Shown here: piece after piece, positions 18,278-27,738 of the stretch
Position numbering within the stretch: the stretch's first letter is position 1
Layout of the letters: every line of letters begins with the position of its first letter
Assembly (NCBI GenBank): GCA_030154105.1
Contig: JASKKP010000006.1
Coordinates: forward strand, 30,814-94,813
Direction: 5' to 3'
Length of the DNA: 64,000 bases
Source of the DNA: Bacillota bacterium
GTDB taxonomy: Bacteria > Bacillota > DTU030 > DUMP01
Translations under genes and position numbers: made by a program
Notes under the pieces: model-generated
Seen by the model: only the letters and a program-made list of their open reading frames with translations
Told to the model about the DNA's origin: nothing
The model's database searches: none

Positions 18278-18390
18278 GGTTATCTGGGATTGTTTTTTCT
18301 GCGGCAGGGATAGCTTCGGCGCATGGCGAATAGCACACAGGAAATGCTTTTCATGAGACCAAATAAAGAAGGCCGAATAGGGAGGACTAG

Positions 18391-19179
18391 ATGGTGCGGG
18401 TCCTGGCATTGGGCGACATTGTGGGGAAACCAGGGCGCCAGGCGGTCCGGGCGTTGCTCCCCGAACTAAAAAAAGAGCTGGGCGTTGACTTGGTAATCGC
18501 CAACGGTGAAAACGCCGCAGGAGGATTTGGCCTTACCCCTGAGGTGGCTAATGAGCTTTGGGAAGCAGGCATCGATGTCCTGACCAGCGGGAACCATATT
18601 TGGAACAAGCGTGAGATCTATCCCCTACTGGACAGGGAAGAACGTCTACTACGACCGGCCAATTACCCACCTGGGGCACCGGGAAAGGGTTGGACCTTTT
18701 GGCGAGGAGAGGGCACGTCTGCGGCCATTGTGAACCTGGCTGGCCGCGTCTTTCTGGAACCGCTCGACTGCCCCTTTCGCTTGATCCAAGAGCTTTTGCC
18801 GGAGCTCAAAAGGGAGACGCCGGTGGTTATTATCGATTTCCATGCAGAAGCGACTTCGGAAAAGGTGGCCTTCGCCTGGCTAGTGGACGGAGCGGCCAGT
18901 CTAGTCTTTGGAACCCACACCCATGTGCAGACGGCCGATGAACGCATACTGCCACAAGGGACGGGATACATAACCGATCTGGGCATGACCGGTCCCCGCG
19001 ACGGCGTTCTTGGAGTGGAGCGAGACATCATTATCAGGCGCTTTTTGGATCAACTCCCGAGTCGTTTCGCCGTGGCTAAAGGAGACGTAGAGCTTATGGG
19101 CATCCTCGCCGATATCGATCCTATTTCCGGGCGCACGGTGAGCATTGAACGCGTGCGCCGGGTGTTTTCTCGCTCTTAA
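18391..19179 (+). CDS. ymdB: YmdB metallophosphoesterase (2',3'-cyclic nucleotide phosphodiesterase)
   Basis: A calcineurin-like phosphoesterase of the YmdB/DR1281 family, which hydrolyses 2',3'-cyclic mononucleotides and in Bacillus affects biofilm and motility choices. The 262 residues carry the metal-binding set GDIVGKPGR, NGENAAGG, TSGNHIWNKRE, DFHAEATSEK and GTHTHVQTAD. The start ATG follows AGGGAGG. It sits after rny, as in many Firmicutes, and is followed by a PHP phosphoesterase. Confidence 0.95.
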   Translation: MVRVLALGDIVGKPGRQAVRALLPELKKELGVDLVIANGENAAGGFGLTPEVANELWEAGIDVLTSGNHIWNKREIYPLLDREERLLRPANYPPGAPGKGWTFWRGEGTSAAIVNLAGRVFLEPLDCPFRLIQELLPELKRETPVVIIDFHAEATSEKVAFAWLVDGAASLVFGTHTHVQTADERILPQGTGYITDLGMTGPRDGVLGVERDIIIRRFLDQLPSRFAVAKGDVELMGILADIDPISGRTVSIERVRRVFSRS

Positions 19180-19192
19180 GGGAGGATGCAAG

Positions 19193-20014
19193 GTGGAATT
19201 TTTGGCCGATCTTCACGTGCACAGCACCGCATCAGATGGGATGCTTACGCCCGAGCAAGTGGTGGCCGCCGCAGGGCGGCAGCAGCTTAAAGCCGTGGCC
19301 CTTACCGATCACGATACCCTGGAAGGTCTTGGGCCGGCACAAGCTGCGGGACGGGCGCTGGGTATAGAGGTTATCGGCGGCGTAGAGCTGAGCACGGAGT
19401 GGGCCCACGAGGAGGTGCATGTGCTCGGGTACTTCTTATCGCCTGGCGACGGCGACCTTGCGCGCGTCCTGGCCCGCCTCCGACGGGCGCGGGTCGAGCG
19501 GGCGCAAGAGATGGTAAAGCGGTTGGCACGCCTCGGACTTCACCTCAGCTGGGAAGAGGTTCAAGCACAGGCGGAAACAGAGGCGGTTGGCCGTCCCCAC
19601 ATCGCCCGGGCCCTCGTACGGGCAGGCCACGTACCTTCGGTGAAGGTGGCATTTGAGCGCTATCTTAATCGTGGCTGCCCGGCCTATGTACCGCGCATGA
19701 AGCTGACGCCGGCTGAAGCCATTGCCCTGGTGCAGAGAAACGGCGGTGTAGCCGTGCTCGCCCACCCGGGTCTTCTTTCCCGCCCTGAGGTCCTGGAGGA
19801 ACTTCTGCCCCTTGACTGGCAGGGGATTGAGGTTTTTTATCCCGAGCATTCAGAGCAGGTGACGGCCGCGCTGCTTACCATTGCCCGCGAGAGAGGATTG
19901 GTGCCGACGGGAGGGAGCGACTTTCACGGGGAGGGACATGCCGGCCCGTCTCTAGGAGCGTGTGCGGTTTCGACCCGGCTGCTGTTAGAGTTAAAAAGGC
20001 GGCGCAGGTTCTAA
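19193..20014 (+). CDS. PHP-domain phosphoesterase (YciV/RNase AM family)
   Basis: A polymerase/histidinol-phosphatase domain protein of COG0613. Relatives hydrolyse 3',5'-nucleotide bisphosphates or trim RNA 5' ends. Metal ligands are visible in DLHVHSTASDG, LTDHDTLEG, GVELSTEW, LAHPGLLSRPEV and GGSDFHGEG. GTG 19193 follows GGGAGG and gives 273 residues, the normal length. With rny, ymdB and thpR nearby, it fits an RNA-end and nucleotide-clearing theme, but its exact substrate is inferred. Confidence 0.88.
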   Translation: MEFLADLHVHSTASDGMLTPEQVVAAAGRQQLKAVALTDHDTLEGLGPAQAAGRALGIEVIGGVELSTEWAHEEVHVLGYFLSPGDGDLARVLARLRRARVERAQEMVKRLARLGLHLSWEEVQAQAETEAVGRPHIARALVRAGHVPSVKVAFERYLNRGCPAYVPRMKLTPAEAIALVQRNGGVAVLAHPGLLSRPEVLEELLPLDWQGIEVFYPEHSEQVTAALLTIARERGLVPTGGSDFHGEGHAGPSLGACAVSTRLLLELKRRRRF

Positions 20015-20066
20015 ACCCTTTTGCTGCGGCCATAAAGTGGTTGCAGGGAGAAAAGGGGGGAAGAAC

Positions 20067-20786
20067 ATGCGCCTATTTTTAACCCTGCGCCCCCGGCGGC
20101 TCATCTGGTCGTTGGCGGCAATCCTCTTTTTGTTCGCCCTGTTTCTGGCGCGCGGGCCGGGAAGAAGGGGCTTGACGGGGGCAGAAATTGGGCAGCGAGC
20201 CCAACAGGAACTCCAACGCACCGCGAGCTACCGGTTTGAACTTGCCGTCCGCACCGTAATCGATGGCCAGGAAGCGACGGTAAGCCAGGTAGAAGGAGAA
20301 TTTGTCCGGCCTGATTTGTACCATATTAAGGGGAGGAGTTACGACTATCCCCTGGAGATGTACCAGTTGGGGGAAAAGATTTACTTCAAGGACCCGGCAG
20401 ACGGCAAGTGGAAAGAAGCCCGGGGCGGACCGAATCTGGTCGCCGAGGCGGTCAACCTGGGAACGAGCCCGCTCGTTGATTTCCTGCGGGTTGGGGCTTT
20501 TGAGCTTGTGGGGCGGGAGCGCCTTGAGGGGAGGGAGTGTTATCACCTCCGCACGCCGTTAGGTGAGGTGGCCAATGATTACTGGCGCGTCTTTTTTTCC
20601 GATTTCGTATTAGAAGCCTGGGTCGGGCGTTCTACCTTTAAGATAGAGCGGGTAAGGCTTCTGGGCAGTAACCGCAGCGTGCCGGGGGATAAGCTGGAAA
20701 TAGAGCTCAAACTTTTCGACCACGATGCGCCTATCGTGATTACGCCACCCTCCGTGGATGAAGGAACTTCTATTGAAAAACATTAA
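20067..20786 (+). CDS. Membrane-anchored LolA-fold-like protein, function unknown
   Basis: A 239-residue protein with one N-terminal membrane segment (LIWSLAAILFLFALFLA) and no lipobox cysteine. The remainder is rich in beta strands and resembles the lipoprotein carrier fold (LolA/LppX-like; for example QVEGEFVRPDLYHIKG and EGRECYHLRTPLG), usually seen in proteins that shield hydrophobic ligands outside the cell. ATG 20067 follows AAAAGGGGGG. It is probably in the ymdB-PHP transcription unit (52-bp gap). The family call rests on pattern only. Confidence 0.65.
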   Translation: MRLFLTLRPRRLIWSLAAILFLFALFLARGPGRRGLTGAEIGQRAQQELQRTASYRFELAVRTVIDGQEATVSQVEGEFVRPDLYHIKGRSYDYPLEMYQLGEKIYFKDPADGKWKEARGGPNLVAEAVNLGTSPLVDFLRVGAFELVGRERLEGRECYHLRTPLGEVANDYWRVFFSDFVLEAWVGRSTFKIERVRLLGSNRSVPGDKLEIELKLFDHDAPIVITPPSVDEGTSIEKH

Positions 20787-20830
20787 GAAGATGCAAAAGA
20801 AAAGTTTTCTAAACGAGGAGGAGTTTTGGC

Positions 20831-20875
20831 GTGGAAAGAGAATATAATCCTTTGGATGAAGGCGCCATTGACTAA
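20831..20875 (+). CDS. Possible 14-residue leader peptide before gdh
   Basis: GTG 20831 follows GAGGAGGAG with ~7-9 bp spacing and encodes MEREYNPLDEGAID, with three Glu and two Asp in 14 residues. It sits ~95 bp before glutamate dehydrogenase. A second frame from TTG 20826 competes. TATAAT inside the same stretch (20843-20848) may instead be a -10 element. Coding status is unproven. Confidence 0.25.
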   Translation: MEREYNPLDEGAID

Positions 20876-20966
20876 TCCTTTAAGCCAATGAAGGAGGTGA
20901 GAAGGGCTAAGCTGCCGATGGGTCTGTAGTTTCTACCGATCTAGCTCAAGGGGGGCTTAGTGTAGT
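20855..20966 (+). other. Structured leader region upstream of gdh
   Basis: Contains an SD-like AAGGAGGTGA without a clear gene, the pair CTAAGC/GCTTAG enclosing GTAG/CTAC and AGCTC/GGGCT hairpins, and GGGGGG some 13 bp before the gdh start. No known riboswitch was matched. Confidence 0.4.
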
Positions 20967-20968
20967 TT

Positions 20969-22213
20969 ATGGAAGAAAAATTGAATGTGCTGGACATCGT
21001 CCGGGACCAAATTAAGACTGTGTGCGACAAGTTGGGGCTTGAGCCGGTAGTGTACGAGCTTCTAAAGGACCCGGTCCGCTTCCATGAGGTCACTTTCCCC
21101 GTGCGCATGGACGATGGGAGCGTTCGGGTATTCAAAGGTTACCGCTCCCAACACAACGATGCCCTCGGCCCCACCAAGGGTGGAATCCGCTTCCATCCGG
21201 ATGTGTATGCCGACGAGGTCAAGGCCCTTTCCATGTGGATGACCTTCAAATGCGCCACTGTTGGCCTGCCGTATGGCGGCGCTAAGGGGGGCCTTATTGT
21301 CAACACCAAGGAATTATCCGAGGGCGAGCTTGAACGGGTTTCACGCGGCTTCATCCGGGCCCTGGCGCCGTACATTGGTCCTGAGAAGGACATTCCCGCC
21401 CCGGACATGTACACCACGCCCCAGATTATGGCCTGGATGATGGATGAGTACGACAAGATCATGGGTTACCCCAACCCCGGCATGATTACCGGCAAACCCA
21501 TTGCTGTAGGTGGCTCTTTGGGTAGGTCCTCGGCAACTTCGCGCGGTTGCCTGTTTGTAGCCCGGGAAGCGGCGCGCAAACTGGGATTTGATGTCAAGGG
21601 GTCTCGGGTGGTAATCCAGGGGTTCGGCAACGTGGGCGGCTTTGCAGCCCAACTGTTTGCCGAAGCAGGTGCCAAGGTTATCGCCATCAGCGACACCAAG
21701 GGTTGTGCTTACGATCCTAACGGCCTCGACATCAAAGCGCTCGAGGCGTACAAGCGCGAACACGGTTCGGTCGCAGGCTTTACTGCTTCGAATCTGAGTA
21801 AGGAAGAAATGTTTGCCCTCGACTGCGATATTCTGGTTCCTGCGGCCATGGAAAACCAGATCACGCCCGAAATTGCGGCCAACATCAAGGCTAAGCTTGT
21901 GGTCGAGGCGGCCAACGGCCCCACCACGCCGGAGGCGGACAAAGTCCTGGGCGAGAGAGGCATACTGGTCCTGCCAGACATCTTGGCCAACGCCGGCGGC
22001 GTGACGGTTTCTTACTTCGAGTGGGTGCAGAACCTCCAGAATTACTACTGGACCGAAGAAGAAGTCAACGCCAAACTCGAGGTCAAGATGGTACAGGCGT
22101 TTAACGACGTCTGGGCCATGCATGAGAAGTACGGTGTGAGCATGCGCGATGCCGCCTACATGACGGCTATCGACAAAGTGGCCAAAGCCATGAAGCTGCG
22201 CGGCTGGTACTAA
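20969..22213 (+). CDS. gdhA: Glutamate dehydrogenase
   Basis: Oxidatively deaminates glutamate to 2-oxoglutarate (or the reverse). The 414 residues show the substrate lysine motif PYGGAKGGLIV, the catalytic region DIPAPDMYT, and the Rossmann loop QGFGNVGGFAA, all typical of hexameric Glu/Leu/Phe/Val dehydrogenases of the clostridial/archaeal glutamate type. NAD versus NADP use cannot be read confidently. It precedes the kor-mcm-mmd genes, which argues for a catabolic role. The ribosome site GGGGGG is 13 bp away, longer than usual, and the leader is structured. Confidence 0.95.
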   Translation: MEEKLNVLDIVRDQIKTVCDKLGLEPVVYELLKDPVRFHEVTFPVRMDDGSVRVFKGYRSQHNDALGPTKGGIRFHPDVYADEVKALSMWMTFKCATVGLPYGGAKGGLIVNTKELSEGELERVSRGFIRALAPYIGPEKDIPAPDMYTTPQIMAWMMDEYDKIMGYPNPGMITGKPIAVGGSLGRSSATSRGCLFVAREAARKLGFDVKGSRVVIQGFGNVGGFAAQLFAEAGAKVIAISDTKGCAYDPNGLDIKALEAYKREHGSVAGFTASNLSKEEMFALDCDILVPAAMENQITPEIAANIKAKLVVEAANGPTTPEADKVLGERGILVLPDILANAGGVTVSYFEWVQNLQNYYWTEEEVNAKLEVKMVQAFNDVWAMHEKYGVSMRDAAYMTAIDKVAKAMKLRGWY

Positions 22214-22227
22214 GGCACGGGTTCGGT

Positions 22228-22262
22228 AGCGGCCCTGCCCCTGCCGGGCTGGGCCGCTTTTC
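22228..22262 (+). terminator. Intrinsic terminator after gdh
   Basis: Eight-base-pair stem AGCGGCCC/GGGCCGCT (22228-22235 with 22251-22258), then four T and a C. The loop contains further GC pairs. Confidence 0.85.
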
Positions 22263-22288
22263 TGAGGCCAATTGGAACCATCCATTGT

Positions 22289-22300
22289 TCCTAGTTAGGA
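22289..22300 (+). promoter_or_regulatory. Possible operator ahead of the GntR gene
   Basis: TCCTAGTTAGGA is a palindrome with 5-bp arms, 31 bp before the regulator's start codon. It may be an autoregulatory site for the GntR protein; no independent support. Confidence 0.3.
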
Positions 22301-22331
22301 CCGTTCCACCATTTTGAAAGGAGGTGAGAAA

Positions 22332-23318
22332 ATGGCAGCCAACAATCCGGGCCTCCTGATTAACCCCAAGAGCGGCATCCCCCTCTACGTGCAACTCAAA
22401 AGCCAAATAAAACATTTCATCAGCGCTGGTGTATGGGAGCCCGGTTTGAAGCTGCCGACAGAACGAGAACTTGCTGAAATGTTGGGAGTCAGCCGGAATA
22501 CAGTAAGTGCAGCGTACAAAGAACTGGAGGCCGAAGGTTTTCTCGTGTCGCTTCAGGGCCGTGGAACCTTCGTCGCCGGAGAAAGCTCAGACAAAAAAAG
22601 GACTAGCCGTAAGGAACGCCTACTGAGAATTATTGACTTGGCGTTAGAAGAAGCCGCCGAGCTAGGTTTTAACCCGGACGATTTTCTGGCGTTGGCAGTA
22701 AGCCGGGCCCGGGAACAAAAGCAGCTTTTAAGCACGTTTCGCCTGGCCTTTGTTGCTCCTACCCGCGAGCAAGCCGAGTATTTCAAAGAGGAACTTCTTT
22801 CCGAGACCGGGGTTCAAGTTGTGCCATTTTTGCTGGCGGAGGTACGAGAGCGGCCGGAGGAGGCGTGCCAGCGCTGCTTAGGAGCCGATCTCATCGTTAC
22901 TACCCTGGGCGAAGTAGAAGAGGTAAAAAGGCTGCTCGAGGCCGTAGATAGGCCGGTAGCAGGGGTCTCCCTTGGGCTAGAACTAGGAACCATCGTGCGG
23001 ATCGCCCGTATGCCGGCAGGGAGCACCTTAGTTTTACTGTGCAGTGAAGAAGCGTTTGCCGAAAAGGTGATGCAATCCCTGCGCGGCGCCGGAATAGGCG
23101 GCATCAAGGTGAAGGTTAGCACCGACAAGGGCGAGGGCTTCCGAAGCCTGCTCGGTGAAGCTGATGCCGTTGCCGTTTCCATCGACCGCTTGGGAGAAGT
23201 TAAGGACCTTACAGGTAAGGAGGTCATACCGCTTCGGTACCGGCTGGATGCCGGTTCGCTGAATATGCTGCGGTGTTTGCTCCTCGACCTGAAGAAAAAA
23301 ACCGGTAGCACGCAATAA
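22332..23318 (+). CDS. GntR-family transcriptional regulator
   Basis: An N-terminal winged helix-turn-helix (about 10-80; SGIPLYVQLKSQIKHFI, LPTERELAEMLGVSRNTVS, GRGTFV) of the GntR/YtrA type, followed by ~240 residues that do not look like the aminotransferase domain of MocR and may bind a ligand. The 328-residue protein starts at ATG 22332 after AAAGGAGGTGAG. It lies between gdh and the kor operon, 14 bp before korD, so control of glutamate and propionate-pathway genes is a reasonable inference. Confidence 0.88.
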   Translation: MAANNPGLLINPKSGIPLYVQLKSQIKHFISAGVWEPGLKLPTERELAEMLGVSRNTVSAAYKELEAEGFLVSLQGRGTFVAGESSDKKRTSRKERLLRIIDLALEEAAELGFNPDDFLALAVSRAREQKQLLSTFRLAFVAPTREQAEYFKEELLSETGVQVVPFLLAEVRERPEEACQRCLGADLIVTTLGEVEEVKRLLEAVDRPVAGVSLGLELGTIVRIARMPAGSTLVLLCSEEAFAEKVMQSLRGAGIGGIKVKVSTDKGEGFRSLLGEADAVAVSIDRLGEVKDLTGKEVIPLRYRLDAGSLNMLRCLLLDLKKKTGSTQ

Positions 23319-23332
23319 ACGAGGTGAAGGCA

Positions 23333-23545
23333 ATGGAAAAAGCGCCGGGGGTAATTACGGTAAACGAAAAATGGTGCAAGGGATGCGGTATTTGCATCGC
23401 CTTTTGCCCGGCTAAGGTCTTTACGGCGCGGGAAGACGGGAAACCGGTAGTGACCAACCCGGATGCCTGCACCCGTTGTGGCCTGTGCGAGCTTAGGTGT
23501 CCCGACTTTGCCATAAGTTTAGGAGGTAAGAGCCATGGCGAATGA
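23333..23545 (+). CDS. korD: 2-oxoacid:ferredoxin oxidoreductase, delta (ferredoxin-like) subunit
   Basis: A 70-residue 2[4Fe-4S] protein with two CxxCxxCxxxCP motifs (CKGCGICIAFCP and CTRCGLCELRCP). It passes electrons from the TPP enzyme to ferredoxin. ATG 23333 follows GAGGTGAAGG; the upstream GTG lies in that site. It overlaps korA by 11 bp. Confidence 0.93.
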   Translation: MEKAPGVITVNEKWCKGCGICIAFCPAKVFTAREDGKPVVTNPDACTRCGLCELRCPDFAISLGGKSHGE

Positions 23546-24686
23546 CCGGCGTGCCCAGCTCCTCTCCGGCAATGAGGCCTGCGTACGCGGCGCCCTGGCG
23601 GCAGGTGTACGTTTCTTTGCCGGGTATCCTATAACTCCTTCGACGGAAATAGCCGAGGGCCTCGCGGCGGCCCTTCCCAAGGTCGGCGGGACGTTTATCC
23701 AAATGGAAGACGAGATTGCCAGCATGGGCGCCGTTATCGGCGCGTCGTTGGCCGGCGTTAAGGCCATGACGGCAACTTCCGGACCCGGATTTTCTTTGAA
23801 ACAGGAGAACATCGGCTTCGCCGCCATGGCGGAAGTGCCCTGTGTGATCGTCGACGTGCAGCGTTATGGACCGAGCACCGGCCTTCCGACTTCGCCGGCC
23901 CAGGGCGACATCATGCAGGCCCGCTGGGGAACGCACGGCGACCATCCGATAATTGCCCTTATGCCTGCTTCGGTGCGCGAAACGTTCGATCTGACCGTTG
24001 AAGCTTTTAACCTGGCGGAAGAGCTAAGGACGCCTGTGATTTTGCTCTTGGATGAGATTGTAGGGCACATGCGGGAAAGAGTAGAGCTTCCGCCGGACGA
24101 AAGCGTGCACGTGGTTAACAGGACTAAGCCGGTTGAAGACCCGGAAACTTTTCAGCCGTACAAACCCGGCCCCAATCTTGTTCCGCCCATGCCTGCCTTT
24201 GGGGACGGTTATCACTTCCACGTTACCGGCCTGGCCCACGACGAGAGCGGTTTCCCCACTGGCCGCGGCCAGGACGCCGATCGCCTGGTCCGGCGGCTAC
24301 ACGCGAAGATTCAGAACCGTAAGCCGCCGGTGGCGCGGGCAGAGGAGTGGCAACTCGAGGATGCCGAGATAGTGGTGGTGGCAGCCGGTTCTGTGGCGCG
24401 TTCGGCACGGGCGGCGGTACGCGAGGCCCGAGTACGGGGTATCAAAGCCGGCCTGCTGCGCCCGATTACGGCCTGGCCCTTCCCGGAGAATGAGGTACGG
24501 GAAGCTGCGCGCCGAGCAGCGGCGATGATTGTGCCCGAGCTCAACCTCGGCCAAATTGTGCGGGAAGTGGAACGCGTGAGCGGCGGTGAAACGAAGATCG
24601 TTCCCCTCAACAGGATAGATGCCGAGCTCATCACCCCCGCAGAAATCCTCGAGCGGATTCAGGAGGTGGCGGCCCATGTCGATTGA
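23535..24686 (+). CDS. korA: 2-oxoacid:ferredoxin oxidoreductase, alpha subunit
   Basis: A pyrimidine-binding/transketolase-C subunit of a four-subunit 2-oxoacid oxidoreductase. Markers are GYPITPSTEIAEGL, the conserved MEDEIASMGAVIGASLAG and SGPGFSLKQE, with a C-terminal transketolase-like domain. The length is 383 residues. It starts within korD and overlaps korB by 11 bp. The complex converts a 2-oxoacid and CoA to acyl-CoA, CO2 and reduced ferredoxin; 2-oxoglutarate is the likely substrate because glutamate dehydrogenase and methylmalonyl-CoA mutase flank it. Confidence 0.94.
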   Translation: MANDRRAQLLSGNEACVRGALAAGVRFFAGYPITPSTEIAEGLAAALPKVGGTFIQMEDEIASMGAVIGASLAGVKAMTATSGPGFSLKQENIGFAAMAEVPCVIVDVQRYGPSTGLPTSPAQGDIMQARWGTHGDHPIIALMPASVRETFDLTVEAFNLAEELRTPVILLLDEIVGHMRERVELPPDESVHVVNRTKPVEDPETFQPYKPGPNLVPPMPAFGDGYHFHVTGLAHDESGFPTGRGQDADRLVRRLHAKIQNRKPPVARAEEWQLEDAEIVVVAAGSVARSARAAVREARVRGIKAGLLRPITAWPFPENEVREAARRAAAMIVPELNLGQIVREVERVSGGETKIVPLNRIDAELITPAEILERIQEVAAHVD

Positions 24687-25503
24687 AGAACTCCTGGAGC
24701 GGTATACGCGCCGCGACAAGCTGCCGCACATTTGGTGCCCCGGTTGCGGCAACGGGATCATTATGGGAGCGGTTATCCGGGCCTTGGATCAGGCCGGGGT
24801 GGACCAAAAGAAGACGGTGATCGTATCCGGCATCGGTTGCTCTTCCCGGGCGCCGGGGTATATGAAGTTCGACACCCTGCATACGACCCATGGACGCGCC
24901 CTGGCGTATGCCACCGGCGTTAAGCTTGCCCGGCCCGAGCTTAAAGTCGTCGTGCTTACTGGCGACGGCGACTGTGCCGCCATCGGCGGCAACCATTTGA
25001 TTCATGCTGCCCGTAGAAACATCGACCTTACCGTGGTAGTTTTCAATAACGACATTTACGGCATGACCGGCGGGCAGTATTCTCCGCTTACGCCCCAAGG
25101 AAGTTATGCCACAACGGCCCCGTACGGCACGGTAGACCGCAACTTCGATCTCTGCGAACTGGTAAAGGCCGCCGGCGGCACGTACGTTGCGCGCGGCACC
25201 ACGTACCACACGCGCATGCTGATCGATCTCATCAGCGCCGGACTCGGGCACAAAGGTTTTTCCTTCATCGAAGTGGTTAGCCAATGCCCGATGTATTACG
25301 GACGCAAGAATAAACTCGCTTCCGCCGTAGCCATGCTGGAATGGCAAAAGGAACATGCCGTGCCGGTGAAGGCGGCGGCCAAACTTACGCCGGAGCAGCT
25401 AAAAGGTAAGTTTGTAATTGGGGAACTCCATCGTGAGGAGGCGCCGGAGTACACCGAGGTTTACGCAGAAGTAGTTGCCAGGGCCAGGGGGGAAGAAAAG
25501 TGA
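24676..25503 (+). CDS. korB: 2-oxoacid:ferredoxin oxidoreductase, beta (TPP-binding) subunit
   Basis: The thiamine-diphosphate subunit. It has IWCPGCGNGI near the N-terminus and the TPP/Mg motif GDGDCAAIGGNHLIHAARRN, followed by NNDIYGMTGGQYSP, typical of KorB/VorB. ATG 24676 follows AGGAGGTGG and gives 275 residues, the usual length. Confidence 0.95.
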   Translation: MSIEELLERYTRRDKLPHIWCPGCGNGIIMGAVIRALDQAGVDQKKTVIVSGIGCSSRAPGYMKFDTLHTTHGRALAYATGVKLARPELKVVVLTGDGDCAAIGGNHLIHAARRNIDLTVVVFNNDIYGMTGGQYSPLTPQGSYATTAPYGTVDRNFDLCELVKAAGGTYVARGTTYHTRMLIDLISAGLGHKGFSFIEVVSQCPMYYGRKNKLASAVAMLEWQKEHAVPVKAAAKLTPEQLKGKFVIGELHREEAPEYTEVYAEVVARARGEEK

Positions 25504-26054
25504 GCACCACCGAAGTGCGTCTTAGCGGGTTTGGCGGCCAGGGCCTAATCACGGCCGGCATCATCCTCGCGGAGGCCGCTATTTTGGACGGAAAAAATGC
25601 CGTCCAAAGCCAATCCTACGGCCCTGAGGCCCGCGGCGGCGCGAGCAAAGCGGAGGTTATCATCAGCGACGGGGATATCGAGTACCCTAAAGTAGGCGAC
25701 GCAGATGTGTTCCTGGCCATGAGCCAGGCGGCCTGTGACAAATATGCTAAAGCGCTGCGCCCGAGTGGAGTCCTAATTGTCGATACGGATCACGTAAAGA
25801 ACGTGCCGGCTTTTTCCGGCAAGACTTACTCCGTTCCCATTACGAAAATCGCCGTCCGGGAAACGGGCAAGGAACTTGTGGCGAATATCGTCGCTCTGGG
25901 GGTGCTCGTCGGGCTTACCGGGCTCGTGAGCCGGGAGGCTCTCGAGACTGCAGTGCTGGACCGCGTACCTCCAAAAACGAAAGACTTGAACAAGCAGGCA
26001 CTTGCGGCCGGCTTTGCTGCTGCGGAGGAGATTCTGGGTAAGGAGGGTGAGTGA
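25500..26054 (+). CDS. korC: 2-oxoacid:ferredoxin oxidoreductase, gamma subunit
   Basis: A 184-residue catalytic gamma subunit with [14 protein letters not shown] at the start and [17 protein letters not shown], the hallmark of this family. GTG 25500 overlaps the korB stop (GTGA), and the stop overlaps the mutase start. The continuous overlaps from korD to the epimerase show one translation-coupled operon. Confidence 0.94.
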   Translation: MSTTEVRLSGFGGQGLITAGIILAEAAILDGKNAVQSQSYGPEARGGASKAEVIISDGDIEYPKVGDADVFLAMSQAACDKYAKALRPSGVLIVDTDHVKNVPAFSGKTYSVPITKIAVRETGKELVANIVALGVLVGLTGLVSREALETAVLDRVPPKTKDLNKQALAAGFAAAEEILGKEGE

Positions 26055-27727
26055 AGGTGGCCGAGGAGAAAGACTTAAGGAAGGCCAAAGAGGCTTGGGA
26101 GCAGGGCCCGCTGGCTAAGGTTACGGCCCGCTTCCCGGAACGAAAGGCCGAGTTTACCACTCTCTCCGGGATGCCGTTGGAGCGGCTCTATACACCCCTT
26201 GATATTGCCGACCTCGACTACGAGCGCGACCTGGGCTTCCCGGGACAGTACCCTTATACCCGCGGGGTCCAGCCCACCATGTACCGTGGGCGCCTGTGGA
26301 CCATGCGCCAATATGCCGGCTTTGGCACGGCTGAAGAGTCTAACGAACGGTACAAGTACCTTCTTGAACAGGGGCAGACCGGCCTTTCAGTTGCCTTTGA
26401 CCTCCCTACCCAGATTGGCTACGACTCGGACCACCCGCTGGCGCAGGGCGAGGTGGGCAAGGTAGGGGTGGCTATCGACTCCTTGGCCGACATGGAAACG
26501 CTTTTTGCCGGGATTCCTTTGGATAAGGTCAGCACTTCCATGACCATTAATGCTCCGGCGGCGGTACTCTTGGCCATGTACATCGCCGTGGCCGAAAAAC
26601 AGGGAGTACCTTCGCACAAGCTTTCTGGTACCATTCAAAACGACATCCTTAAGGAATATGCCGCCCGCGGTACCTACATCTTCCCGCCGAAACCCAGCAT
26701 GCGGCTCATCACCGACATCTTTGCCTACTGTTCCAAACACCTGCCGGAGTGGAACACCATCTCCATCAGCGGCTACCACATCCGGGAAGCCGGTTGCACC
26801 GCCGTCCAAGAAGTGGCCTTCACCTTGGCCAACGGCATCGCCTACGTGGAGGCGGCCATACGGGCGGGCCTCAACGTGGACTCCTTTGCTCCGCGCCTCT
26901 CCTTCTTCTTCAACGCGCAGATGGACCTCTTGGAGGAAGTAGCCAAGTTCCGGGCGGCGCGCCGTCTATGGGCCCGCATCATGAAAGAGCGTTTCGGTGC
27001 CCAAGATCCGCGGTCGATGATGCTGCGCTTCCACACGCAAACGGCAGGTTGCGCCCTTACCGCGCAGCAGCCGGACAACAACATCATCCGCGTTACCATT
27101 CAGGCTCTAGCGGCGGTGCTGGGAGGCACGCAGTCGCTGCATACCAACTCCCGGGACGAAGCCCTTTCGCTGCCCACGGAAGAGTCGGTGCGCATAGCTC
27201 TTAGAACCCAGCAGATCATTGCCTACGAGAGCGGCGTAACCAACACCATCGATCCGCTGGCCGGTTCGTACGTCATCGAAAGTTTGACCAACCGTATTGA
27301 GCGCGAGGCCCAGGAGTACCTGGAGAAAATCGATAAGCTGGGCGGGGCCGTAGCGGCCATTGAGCAGGGGTTCATCCAGCGGGAAATCCAAGAAAGTGCC
27401 TACGCCTATCAGAAGGCGGTAGAATCCGGCGAGCGGATCGTGGTGGGCGTCAACAAGTTCCAGGTGGAAAATGAACGGTTGCCGGAAATCCATAAGGTCG
27501 ATCCGGAAGTGGAACGCCGCCAATGTGCTAAACTGCGCGAGCTGCGTGCCAACCGGGACAACGGCAAGGTCAAGCAGGTATTGGCCGAGCTAAAGGAAGC
27601 GGCGAAGGGCGACGAGAACCTTATGCCGTACATTCTGGAGTGCGTACGGGCGTATGCTACGCTCGGCGAAATCTGTGGGGTCCTGCGCGAGGTATTCGGT
27701 GAATACCAACCCGCGGTGATCTTTTAG
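26051..27727 (+). CDS. mcmA1: Methylmalonyl-CoA mutase, catalytic (large) subunit
   Basis: The B12-dependent interconversion of succinyl-CoA and methylmalonyl-CoA. The 558 residues cover the TIM-barrel domain only: [64 protein letters not shown] and the [16 protein letters not shown] region. The cobalamin-binding domain is a separate gene directly downstream, the split form common in Clostridia and archaea. GTG 26051 overlaps the korC stop; GTG 26057 is an alternative start. Confidence 0.96.
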   Translation: MKVAEEKDLRKAKEAWEQGPLAKVTARFPERKAEFTTLSGMPLERLYTPLDIADLDYERDLGFPGQYPYTRGVQPTMYRGRLWTMRQYAGFGTAEESNERYKYLLEQGQTGLSVAFDLPTQIGYDSDHPLAQGEVGKVGVAIDSLADMETLFAGIPLDKVSTSMTINAPAAVLLAMYIAVAEKQGVPSHKLSGTIQNDILKEYAARGTYIFPPKPSMRLITDIFAYCSKHLPEWNTISISGYHIREAGCTAVQEVAFTLANGIAYVEAAIRAGLNVDSFAPRLSFFFNAQMDLLEEVAKFRAARRLWARIMKERFGAQDPRSMMLRFHTQTAGCALTAQQPDNNIIRVTIQALAAVLGGTQSLHTNSRDEALSLPTEESVRIALRTQQIIAYESGVTNTIDPLAGSYVIESLTNRIEREAQEYLEKIDKLGGAVAAIEQGFIQREIQESAYAYQKAVESGERIVVGVNKFQVENERLPEIHKVDPEVERRQCAKLRELRANRDNGKVKQVLAELKEAAKGDENLMPYILECVRAYATLGEICGVLREVFGEYQPAVIF

Positions 27728-27738
27728 GAGGTGTGGGT

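Noticed and set aside
20843..20848. TATAAT in the gdh upstream region as a complete promoter
   Set aside because: No acceptable -35 hexamer at 16-19 bp and the site overlaps a possible mini-ORF, so it is only mentioned as a possibility.
20925..20945. GTAGTTTCTACC in the gdh leader, resembling the core of purine riboswitches
   Set aside because: The flanking P1, P3 stem and GUAAA-type loop of that class are absent, so the match is to one short string only.
21341..22285. 314-codon frame antisense to gdh
   Set aside because: Shadow of glutamate dehydrogenase; no family features and no ribosome site.
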